Assembly: GCA_010645155.1 (NCBI GenBank)
Contig: CM021314.1
Coordinates: 7,179,148-7,243,147 of the forward strand
DNA: 64,000 bases
Source of the DNA: Tigriopus japonicus
Lineage: Eukaryota; Arthropoda; Copepoda; Harpacticoida; Harpacticidae
Reading direction: 5' to 3'
The notes below the pieces were generated by a model. That model did not search any database and was not told where the DNA came from. It worked only from the letters and a program-made list of their open reading frames with translations. The stretch's first letter is position 1. Each line of letters starts with the position of its first letter. A program made the translations under genes and the position numbers. This document shows positions 13,420-25,300 of the stretch, one piece after another.

Positions 13420-16400
13420 TTCTTATTCATTCAGTTCAATTCTTGAACATCCCTAATTTTGATTGTCCAACCTCGACGAGAAGAACAGAAGGACGAGAAC
13501 AAAAAGAGAAATAGCAAGTTCAGAGATGAAAGACCGCCGTTTTCCTCCAAATTGAACAACCGTGGCCTTGGAATGATGAAAAAACTTTTTGCCTCGGCGT
13601 GCTTTTCCTGATCCAAGACACAAATATTGTGAGTGTGTGCCCTCTTCTAACCCCACTTTTGGAACAATGAGTGCCGTCTGCCAGCGTCAATATTGAATAA
13701 CTTTTTCCACTCCATATCATGTGTGTGTCGTGTCACGACATCTTGCTTTTGGGTCGTGCTCTTTTCCACCAAAACCCAAGGTAACCAGTTGCATCACTCT
13801 AAACCATATCTCTAGATTTCTTTCGTTTAAAATCTTCGCTTTTTGAGTTGCAACCAATTTGACGAGATTGAGCCTTGAAAGGGTTTTCTGTCCCCTTTGT
13901 CTTGGATACATCGAATAAGCTCAATAAGTTACCAACCTTTTTCTCGACAAAGAAAAACCTTTTGACAGAAGTAATTTCTTGGCGTCATTTTCTTTTTGTC
14001 CAGGAATGTGATCCCCCCAAAGAACCAGCTTTTCCTTTCTTTTCTTGCCTTTGGCCAAATCGTGATGTCACAAAGACCTTTGATGTTCGTCTAGGCAAGT
14101 AGTTCTACTTTGATGCTACCTTCTGGCTTGAAACATGGAAAAGGCCACCAAAACTCGACTATCAACGAGTGTTGATTTCGATTCAAGTGGAAAATTAAGG
14201 CCACGACAATGTATTTCTTGTTTTCTTCTCTCGAACTTGGCACTTGAGTTTTCAATGCATGGTGTGAATTGGGTGCAAATGAGCAGATGCCAAAAATACT
14301 TTTCCCATGAAAATAGATGATGAAAGAAGATAGGGATATCAAGGCCCAATTCCTCTTATATTCTTGGCAACCCCTGACAGCTGCCTTCCCGAGTAAAAGG
14401 CCAAGACCACCAAAAAAGAAGTTTTCATAAATGCAACGCAAAAAACCTCGCAAATTGTCTTAGTTGAAAACCATGCCAACCACGAAAACGCATAAAAACT
14501 TGGAACCCCTTTGTTTTCCTAACTTGGAGCACTTTGGAGATTTCTTTTCTCTTTTTATAAGTCGCCAAATAAATGAATTAAGCCTTTCGAATGCCTTATT
14601 TTGATGGTTCATCACGTGTTACTCTACTAGCTTGAAACATGTTCTCTAGATATTGTGCCTGACAAGTCCATTTTGAATTACAGAGGACAGGATCACGTTT
14701 ACCCATTAGTTGTTCGGAACTTGCTAATTGTCTTAATTATGCCCCTGACCCTCAAAATAGCCTTTGTTCCAAAATGAAACTAAGTATAGTCACTCAACCA
14801 AACATGTGCTCAAGTACATCAACCGAAAGCAAATGCTTATGAAAGGATGTTCCATTTTACTCATGAGTGATACTCTTATCCCGACTCAAATAGCTCGTCT
14901 AATTTCTTGAATACACTACACGCTTTCATGACAAAGACCCCCATTTTAGCCCCTTCCTTTTCTCGAGCACATTCACGAATCTCTCGCCTTCGAAGATTTC
15001 TTCATAATCCTCAACATTCGAGAGCGTTTGTTCCAGGGATATGCCATCTACGAACGAAAATGGCCGGTATAGCATAAAATGGCCGAGATTTGAATTGGAT
15101 TATGTGCCTTTGGAACTTGGCCAATTCCCAGCTAATACAATCGCCACCGATCTGGTCTTCTGTGTCCTTTTCTTTCATTTTCTCTAATCAGAGAGAAAGG
15201 CTAGGGTGACCTTAATTGGGGGTGGGTAACTTTGATATGATTAGTGGTTGGAAATTGTGTGCTTTTTGGTCTACATCGCGCCTTCAACACTCTATCATCA
15301 CCTAGGGGGCAGTAAAAAATACGGTTCTAAAGCTTCAGGATTCACATTTAGGTTGCTTGAATACAACCGTGGTTATGATTGTTTACCCGCTGGAAAGCTA
15401 TTCAAAGGACTGGAAATGTGTAACCTTTTATCTTGATGCCGTAATAAAAAAGCCTTTCATTAAGCAGGTGGTGCAAGTGAGTGAGAACGAATCCCTTCTG
15501 TCGTTTGTGGAGACCTAAAATGCTGACAACAACAGACAGTGAGGCCAAAGAGGAGCCTTTTCAGTGGAACGACAGTTATGGCCTAATTAATCATGCCAAG
15601 AAAGCCTTGAGTGAAACTAGCGATCCCCTCGCCCGAGATGTGATAGAGGTTCAGTTCCAGAATAGCACAATACTCTTGTAGCTGGTGAGCAGTAACGATA
15701 TTGTGCTTAGGCGAGCACTTTTGGGAAGGATATTGTTCATCTCCAACATAATTTGGCGAGAATGAGGTTCGCATCGCGTGATGGCGGCCTTCTTGAGGCC
15801 ATAATTTTCCAAGACTTGTCCACATAATTCTTCGTAGAAAGGCCATGACGACGACAAGGACCACGACTCCTCCGATTGTCGCTTCCTCGAATAGAGTGAC
15901 CTTTTTTTAGGAGCTTTACTAGTTTCGGGGCCTGCAAGATCGTGCGTGAGTCGAGCGGAGAAAAGGATGCTAAAGGCAACTTTTGGGCCTTCATAGATGT
16001 GTAAACTCGCCCCTTCATCACCATGAAGGCTATTTTACTGCCAGTTAATACGTGGTAAAATTCGCCTGGCCTTGCAAACTCGGGCATCTACAGTATGTCG
16101 AGGAAGTCTGTGGGTTCCGGTCCAGATGGACTTTCCGTTTCATTCAAGAATTTATGAGGTGCTTCCCCGCTGTAAAGCAAAGGCTTTTGACCCAAACGAG
16201 AGGAGACAGGAGAACGGCACAATGTTGCTCCTTTTCCTGTCCTAAGGGTAAATTGTTCACAACAAGGTCGAACAAGGCTAGCAAGGCCAGTAGGCATAAC
16301 TACTCGAGGCTCTAGGTTTTCCGATTGACAGCTTCCTAACGTTTGGGCAATCTTTAATGGATCCGTCCACATAGATCGAGCTGAAGACTATTTATTATTT

Positions 16401-19400
16401 GAACGGTGAAGACCAAAAGGTTGGATTTGTGCAACCACCACAAAGGCCAAAAAGAGAAAGAGAAACAATGAACGGAAATTGTTTGGGCGAGGAGAAAAAG
16501 TTGGGAGATAAAAGGGAACCATGTTTTTCTTCGTGGGTTGTCACCATGCTCGGAAGAGTCAAGTTCCTTCTCCGCTATCTCATCTGAAAAGGCATTTATT
16601 TAGTGACCATTGGTGGGAAATAAAGAGCCTTGGGCCGGTGGCACCACTTGAATTACGAGGTCACACAAATCCTAAGAACTGTCTTATCGTTATCACCCCG
16701 GGAAGTTTGGGGTCGCTTCGTTTCTTGTTATCCTTGTCAATTACGTGGGTTTCGGATTTGGGCTGAACGGAAAAGCGAAGAAAAGCATTTCGACCAACTT
16801 GACACATTTAAACAGTCTGAAGGCTGGAGATTAGCTCAAAGACATCTCTTTCCCATCTCCATTGCAGTCCAAGTCAGAGCACTTGAAGCAATGCTTTGAC
16901 ACAAAAAAGATTGTGTCTGTCCTTTCTAATGCATAGTAAATGTCACGATTGAGAGTGTTTTATGGAATCAATTTCGGGTGGGATTTCTCTCAAGCGCCTT
17001 TTCCCCCCCAAAAGCGGACCTCCTCGTTAGAATGGTGGAGTTGAAAATGAAAATGCAGAATTTGTTCCCCAAAGCGGATTTTCTGGTTCATTAATTCTTA
17101 TGAGCGACCCTCAACCATCTATCGGCCTGTCGCTCCATGAATAGCAATCATAATTTGTCCGTAAAAGCCGATTCGAAGCCCACCAACCATTCACTTTCAT
17201 TCTCATAAGGCACAGATGAAGTCATTGAACAAGGACCGACCGATTCTACATTCGTATATTGAGTTCTATCCATCCAGCCAACCATCCATCGGGTGAGTTC
17301 CAGTTCTTCTTTCATGATTCATAGTGGTGTGATAAAGAGGCAGGCAATCATGGTAATTGAATTTTCTTGTTCCTGATGACGTCGCGTCTCCCAAATGGAA
17401 ATCTTGCCACATATTTATCTTGCCTTTGCCGTAGGGCCAACCTTTTTCCTATCTAGCACGTTAAAAAGACTGCTCGGGAACGAGAGCTCTGAAAAGTTGG
17501 AGAAATTCTTGGAATCCTCACCACGATTGCTTTCAACAAAATGACGAAAACCATCGGAACATTTTACAATCTTCCATGAGAAACCATGTCATGCGTTTAT
17601 TAAGGCAATTGGGGATCTCTCGTTCATCCCGCTCAACTTTCATTTTGGAAATGAAGGAAACTGCCAGAATGGACCATTCAGCAAGCTGATTCCATTTAAG
17701 ATAATCCATCATAAAATCTTTCGTCAGCTTCATCCACCGGAAACGAGAAATAACATCCCATCCACAAAATCTCTCTCTCTCTCTTTTTGGCTCTTGTTAT
17801 ACGTAGAGCTGGATTTTTAGCCAATTTTCTAATGGAAATGGCCAAACCCATTGTAAAGGCAACTTGAGTCTGACAGAGTGGCCGAAAATCAAGTGCCCAA
17901 CCTTTTGATAACATTTTTCAACCTCACATTGAGTAGGTAGACCTTCCTGGAAAAGGTTCATACCTTGTACAACACCATGGGGATTGCCCTCGGTTCCAAA
18001 GATTTGTTGTGTTCCATGTCGTGACGAAAGACAAATACGTCTGTCTGGGAACCCTTGTCGTGTTGTAATTCAAGAAAAAGGCTTATCTTGCAAATAAACT
18101 GCCTTTTATCTCTGGTGGTTGCTTGACTGCCCGGCTCAATGTCTAGGCTTTCCTCTATCAGAGGATGGGGGAAAAGAGAGGTCCCATGTCAGGGAAAATA
18201 GTGCTTGATACTAACTGGAACGCTCTACCACAAACTTATTTACTGTATACAAAGAGCTATTTACTCAATGATCCAAGTGAATTAGAAGGGAAGAAAAAAG
18301 AGAGGGGGTCGCAAAGAGACTTGAACCCAAGGCAAAAAGAAGAATGAAGAAGAGGAGCCTTGGGGCGGTAACTTTGATCTTGATATTATTTTTTTCTTCA
18401 AGGTATTGATCCCTTGTTGATATTTCAAGCCAATCGTGATTTCGGAGTTCAAATGGTGCCAAACCCTGACCAAAATCCAAACAAAAACCAAAAGCGGTGA
18501 GCTTCCTTTTAGTAGCGCACACATGTTCCACAATGTTCCATTTTTTGTTTTAGTTGCTTGGGTTGGACTGTGTGCCCGGATATATCTGATTGCTCTACCA
18601 GCACAAAAGGAACAACCAATGGTGCCGACACAGCATTGGGGAGAGAAACAGAGAGGGAAAATGAAACCTTTTGATCGATGGAACAGAAAGGGAGGAGGGT
18701 TCCTAAATAGTAGTACGACCCAAACGGGACTTTTTCCAAATTTTGTGGAACCATTCCAAGGAGCAGCGGTGAGCGTTTGCTGAATTGTTGATGGGGAGGA
18801 TGTGGCAAAATACTGCATTTTATGCACTTCGGGTCCATGAGCATTGCGACAAAGTTCAAAAATATACATCTCTCTCCAAACATATTCTGGACGGACGCCA
18901 AGTTCTTGTTCCAAAGTGGACGGACGAGAATGCCATTTTACAAATCAGCTAGACTTCATTAGCAGGTCTAAGAATTGCTTTGCATCAGCATAACTCTAAC
19001 CTTGTTGGCTTGGCTGCCACGAGGTGCCATTAACCCCAAAAGGCTCCTTTTAGAGGAAACATGAAAGTCTCACCTGCCTTCATAAGATGGCTATTAAGAT
19101 TAATCCCTCGCTAAGGCGGAGACCAGGAAATTGCTCTGACTTTTACGGACCTTCAGAGGCTCAAAGAAATGATTACCTAAGGAGTTTCACTCAAACCTTG
19201 TGAGTTGGTCGTCCTTCATCTCTAAATATTGAATAATATTGAATGAGGCTAAGCTTGTGATTTTGGACTTATCCTTTCCCTGCAAAGTATGAGAAAACAC
19301 CATTCACTCCGATAACTCGCAAGAAGATCCTAATGTGGTCTCGATGAACCATGTTTGTACTGATTGCTTTTTTTCCTACTCCGGGCCTTACTTCGCAGGT

Positions 19401-20110
19401 ATTTGAAACGATTCAACCAAAAATGATGAATCGAGCCAGCCTTTTTTTAACCTTCTGCGGTGCAAATTTTCTGCTGGGGCTCATTAGGAACGCGCAACGC
19501 CAGCAACGCAAGGAACAAAGCAAGAGCTGATTTACTCTGAAGAAAAACGCACGTTCCAAGAGAAAAAGGGAACGTAAAGGCTAGGAAGGGAAAAGAGGAG
19601 GAAGTAAAATATTCTGTAGCAGATGTGTAAGTACATTGTACAGCCAGGCACGTACTCTCAAGCTCAGGTTCCAAAAGGACAGAACCAAGGCATTGATGAT
19701 GATGATGAGAAGGGGGAGGGGGTCATGGAATCGAGCGAGTATGAGGCAAAGTCAGGCAGGTTCCCCTTGGATTCTTCCCCTTGGCATGACGACGGACACA
19801 CTGGGTATAGGATGAAGGGAGGAGACGGAACAACCAGAATAAAATATGCACAAGAGGTACCAGGAAATCTTCAGAAGGATCTCTTTTTCGCTCCCTGACA
19901 AATTTCCGGACTAGCTCGGATCTCAGATCTCCTCTCACTTTCTGATAATAAAACGACGAAGCTAATGGAACATCTGGCAAGTGGTCTTTCTAAAAGACGT
20001 CCCATGCGCTTTCCAATGGTAGAAATAACGCAAAAATCGATGCTTGATTACGAGTCAAGAAAGTGATTGTGTGATTGATGTGTGTGGGTGAACGCGTTAC
20101 TATTTGACCC
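13420..20110. other. No supportable gene or repeat
   Basis: Several 60-210-codon open frames exist on both strands but overlap one another, lack domains and have no splice-compatible partners. A TC microsatellite lies near 17769. The C-terminal exon of the SAMD5-like gene is expected somewhere here on the minus strand, but I could not identify it. Confidence 0.4.
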
Positions 20111-20146
20111 CCTTGATCATGAATAATAGAATGAATATCCTCCTAC

Positions 20147-21091
20147 CTTGGACGTAAAGGGTGGTGCGCACAGCTGGATACTTTCTTGCTTTAATCGCTC
20201 TTTGAGCATGAGTTTTAGCCCCGCTAAATTTCCTGGCGACGATGGACCAAGACGACGAGGATCCTTGGATCCCACACTTAAATCACTCACACGTTGAATA
20301 AGGTCTTCTTCCTCATGGATATGGTTCACTCGAGCCAGGCCATTTAAGGATTTCCCCGGGACAACACGAAGGTGGTCAGGCGTCATTTCTAGCAAGGATC
20401 GGGATCTTGTTGACGATGGACTTCCCGTGTTTTGATTCTGTTGTTCCAATTCCACTTGGCATCGTGTCCGACTTACGGGACTTGGACGGATCCGACCGTT
20501 GGAAACAGTCGAGACTTTGGGTTTGGATGAGGTTGAACTTGAAGAACTCGTGTTCTCACCACTGCCAAAATCCTGATCGTTCCAAGGAATGCTGGACGAG
20601 TTCCCCGATGCGATTCCCGAACTTCCACCTGAAGCTCGCTCCCCGCAGCTATCATATTCAGGATCCGTGGGGATCAATCCCGAGTCTCGGTTCTTATCCC
20701 GTATCAAATAGACCCAAGTGGCCCCTTGATGTCTCAGTACCCTGACAGCATCCAATAGGAACGACTTATGATGAGTGGACGTGACTCCGATGGCTTCGAG
20801 GTCCTCAGGACCGATTTTCTTCACCGTCTCAAGGTCATCGTAGCCGTTATCGATGAACTCTTCCGCGTATTGTTCCATCTGAAGGAACGTGAGCCATGTA
20901 ACCACGGCATTATTAAGCAAATCCGACCTCACCCCACTGGCATAACTGGGCTCGGACTGCGAGATCTCGATGTCGGAAGAAGCTCGCTTCCGAACCTGAC
21001 CATTCATTTTTGATGAGTTGGAGGAAGTCGTGGTCGCGAGTACCGACCTTCCGGAGGTTGTTGGGGGCATGGGTTCTACTCGTCGATCCAT
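20147..21091 (-). CDS. SAM-domain protein, SAMD5-like (partial, 3' exon not found)
   Basis: One large exon of 315 codons starts at the ATG at 21091 and ends at the splice donor CAAG|GTAGGAGG in phase 0. Residues 1-57 are Ser/Thr-rich. A sterile alpha motif spans about 61-121 (VVTWLTFLQMEQYAEEF, NGYDDLETVKKIG, DLEAIGV, HKSFLLDAVRVLR). A Ser-rich region follows. The end (LKLMLKERLKQESIQL, APPFTSK) matches the conserved tail of vertebrate SAMD5. SAM domains mediate protein-protein association, and SAMD5-type proteins are thought to act as adaptors of Eph-type signalling; the cellular role here is inference. The protein is longer than SAMD5 because of the N-terminal and central disordered regions. 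A short C-terminal exon is missing from this model. Confidence 0.75.
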
Positions 21092-21099
21092 TCAGGACA

Positions 21100-22370
21100 C
21101 ATATTCACTGCCAAAGAAGAGCCCTTTCACGCACTCAATAACCCAAGTGATGATGGCCTGAAGGGAACTTTTCTTTACCTCAGTCAGCGCCATGAAAGCT
21201 GTGCTCTGATTTCCTTTTGTTCACGGAATTGTCACGAAGCCAACTGCATCGTTATTCAATTCATCACATTTGTTGTGTTCCACGTTCAAGTACACTTGTT
21301 CACGACAAAAACAATCGGGCCCTTTGGAGCACGTCAACTATGCGCAATCGGAGAAACTAAGTTGGACAGAGAGGAAATCACGAATTACTCTGTTGTGCTT
21401 GATGCTCTAAATGACACTGTTGCTCCAAGAGATTGTTCCTTGTCGGGATCATTTGGAAGAGAAACGAGGGTTCGCTTTTGATTCGACGAAGCGCGCGCTC
21501 TCGGCCTTTTTTGCCGCGATCTCCCGCTTCAAAAGTCCCGGGGGAATCTACTCATGAGGTTCTCTCCGTCAAAACCTGCGGACTGAGCCTCGACGGCATG
21601 CATGTTCATATAAAAGAAAGGAAAAAGTGCCAGGTACAGAGGTTGAGTGATGAAAACTTTCCAGTTGCGAAAAAAATATTGATGAAGTGTGTAATTTAAG
21701 CCTTTTAAGCAATGTTTAAGGAAGAGTGATATAGATATAGAATTTGCCTTATTTCTGTGAAATATTGCTAAAAAGAGAGGTTTTCAAATTGAGATGTTTT
21801 GATTGTTATCATGAAACAAGCATATGTGTTCAAGAATCGAATTTGCCAGGAAAGGCAAAATTTAAAATTTGAAGTAACTAATGGGTGCTCAAAGTGTGGC
21901 CGAAATTTAGTACAATTTCAAACGCCAAGTGTTTAAAAATCCTGTTTTTCTTAAAAGCGAAGATTTTTATGGATTTAAATGTTCTTTCATGCATATTTAA
22001 GATGACCAATCAAGAGAACAGTTTTGGAAATATAGTGATTTAAACTGAGGTGTAAAATCGGTCAGTAATAAAAAACAGTCAAAAACTGTTAAAAAATCGA
22101 TGAAATACACTTGCAAAATCTAATGCTTTTTAATGTGACCATGCAATCCTCAAAAGCACAATATGGCTTAAAGCCTGAACAAGTAATTAAGTCTTAAAGC
22201 ATATAGTCCGAAAAGTGGCCAATCAAAATTTTCATAATGTTATGGGTATTTCTGGAAATGATTGCCGTTGATCTACTGTTCAACATTGAAAACGTGAGAC
22301 GAACAAGAGAAAAATAAGGATTTTCAAAGAAAAAAAAATCTACAGCTTTTTCTCCTTGGATGGTTCAATT
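21100..22370. other. Intergenic region, probable 5' flank of the SAMD5-like gene
   Basis: The first part, up to about 21.6 kb, is relatively GC-rich and may hold the promoter and 5' UTR of the minus-strand SAM gene. The rest is AT-rich and lies beyond the 3' end of the transporter gene. I see no gene or clear repeat. Confidence 0.4.
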
Positions 22371-22375
22371 GTATT

Positions 22376-25300
22376 TCAGTTGACAATCGTGCCAATGAGA
22401 CATCCTGTCAGAAGAGTGGACAAAAAAGCTGCAACCAGACATCTTCCAGACAAATTTATAATCTCTATCCTTCGATTTGGAGCCAAGGATCCCAAAGTAG
22501 CAATGACAATTGCGCAACCAGCAACATTCACGTTATTTGTGATTGTGAATAAAGCGATTTGAAAGGTCCGCGTTCCAATAACTTGAGATTGGAACATATG
22601 AACTAGTCTCTTCAGAACTGGCAGATCAGTGCGGAACAACCTCGTCATGACTAGTCCCGAAATCTAGGGAGAAAGTGGTAAAAAGTTTGATAAATGATGA
22701 ATTTGAACATTCATTTGACCATAAAATAACCTCACCATTTCACAGTGATGCCAATCGATTCCAAGGAACCATGCAAAGGGTTGAAACATTCTACCCGTCA
22801 CATAACCCAAACTCACATTGGAGCTGCCAAACAATGTTCCAAACCAGTGAAACAATGAATCAAGTAGATAAGTGAAGGATAGTAGACACATAACGTGGCC
22901 AAACACTGACAAAATAATGGACGTGGATGAACTGGTTGACCTGAAAGAAAAAAATGGTGTTCTTTAGCTTTGTTCCTTAGCCTCAGACCAGACTCGTTTT
23001 GCAACTCTAATTTTGCAATGACTGCGGAGAAGGTTTTTCTACCAATAACAAATCAAGATAATGCTTTTGATTCCTGTGTCAAAAAATTCGTAATTTGATT
23101 GTGAATTCGGTTCAAACTTTGAAAATCAGAAGGAAGGGTATGATGCTTTTGAAACCAAAAGGAATTCGCCTAAATACTTTTGACATAAAATGTGAGAACA
23201 AAATATTTCTAGCACAGAAAAAATAGGCAAAAGCATGGCGAAAACAATATTTGTCGTTTTTTTGAGCTGAACTCTTTGTGCCCTTTATTAAGCAGTCTTT
23301 TTTGTCATCATAAAAATTTGTGTTTTTTCTCGCCATCCATTATTGACACTCTGGAAACCTTTATTGTAATTTTTGATAACCTTTTCTACTTTTAATTTAA
23401 AAACCTACCTCAAAGCTGCATCCATGACATTAAGGCTCTCGATGTTTTCCTTATTTTTCTGATAGTGCGATTCCAGTTGCCGTTTAATCGAGTAGGTGTT
23501 GATCTTATCCTCGGTGTTTTCAGGGATTAGAAGTTTAGCCAAAGTCATGGCCGATAGAATTCCCACAACACTGATCAACGCAAGTTCTCCACGGGTCAGT
23601 CCCAGGGTTCCCATATAAATTTCCTTCAGAATGAGAGGGTTGTTCAAAGAAACCAACCCTAAGATGTAAATCGAGAATAACTCTGATTGAGTGAGATCCT
23701 CTAAATGAGCTTGGATCAACAACGGAGCCTCTAGAGGTCCAAGGAACGTGAATGAGACCATGGCCAAGGCTTCCAAACGCGACACGCCCAAGAAAAAACG
23801 CCCTAAGCCGCCGACATGACCGATAAGCCAGTGAGTCACACCAAGACGTTGAAAGGCGACCGCAATGAAATTGATGAAGTAAATCGAAATCAAACTGGTC
23901 AGGAACGTTGAGACGTAACTTTGAGTCAAGGGGTGGACTTCCTTTTCGTAATCGTTCCAATTTGGTTGAGATATGTCATTTGAAAAATTCACAGATACCT
24001 ATAAAAAAATGTAACGTTGTTAGGGACTCCAGGTAGAATGTCAACTGCACTAAATGACTCGGTTAAACTAAAGTATAGTGAAAGTAGTCGTAATCAAGTG
24101 TACAAAAACTACCTTGAAAATGCAATTTTTAGGTCAGATGTTAATTATACTGATTCAAAGCACAAGAATTGGCCAAAGTTTGATCAAAAGAGTCATGCTC
24201 AATACTAAGAGCTAGAATCGTCATTTCTAGTTTCATACAAAGAAATAAGTTTTTCTGGGTTTAAACTAAATAATTTGTGCTTTAAAGAATGCATATTTCA
24301 TTTTTTTATTTCTATCAAATGCCAGAGTCAAAAGTTGTGCTCTCTCAAAGCTTAGGACATACATGGACATCTAGAATCTTTTGACGTCCTTTGTGACATA
24401 AAACAAACATTGAGTGCCTTCATTTTGGGCTCTTTTCAGTACTGACGTTCACGATTCAAAACGTGGTGTGTACACACAAGAAAGAGACCCGGTCTATGTT
24501 GTAAATTCTTTCGCTTTTTATGCAAGTTTTATCAGTATTTGGTGTTTCCTTTTCGTTTCATTCTAGAGCCATTTATTCTAACTTCAAATGCTGTGTACTT
24601 GTAATGCACCAAAATTGCATTGGTTTGTCACAACGGTGTTTAAAAGTCCACAAGCCTGAAACCTTCCCCAACTCCTTTTTTAAGGTCTGAAATTGGTCGC
24701 TCTGATTTGGTTGACGGCCCCACTTGCCTTCTCCTTTTCCCTTTTTTCTCCTTCCTCATATGTAGAGGGTGACTAATTTTGAAACTGAAGTTGACGTTTT
24801 AAACGTGTAATAACTTCAAAACGAGGCAAAAATCTTGATGTCCTTAAAATTTAAGACTGTTTTTTGAAACAATAAGTAACAATTTGCTGTTAACTGCTGC
24901 CAATTACAAATCACAGAGGATGTACCAGAGGCACTCAAACTTAGCAGAGTGAAGAGCGTATTTTCGGAATTTCTCTTTTTTACACCACAGGTCATGCCAT
25001 AAATGCCGCTTGAGGTCGCTTTTTTCGATTGAATCGTGAACGTCGCTTTGAGAAGGCTCATTTGTTCACTCCGACTAGTGATGTGACTTGGTGTGTTGGG
25101 CAAGCTTTTTGCGCGAGGTCGTAAGGTAGTGTCGCCAATCGACCTTTGTGAAATCGTATTCGGCTTTGCTTACCAATCTTCAAAAACCTGTTTTTTTATC
25201 AAGGAGAACGGAACGGCGTCCCTAACTTTTGTGACTTCTGAACAGGGTTGCAAATGACACTCAAATTTGTGTTTGCTGATATAGCTGAGCACAATACGAA

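Noticed and set aside
14091..14453. 120-codon minus-strand frame
   Set aside because: No recognisable motif and hydrophobic by chance composition; no support for a gene.
18282..18914. 210-codon minus-strand frame
   Set aside because: No domain, overlaps other frames of similar length, no splice partners; probably chance.
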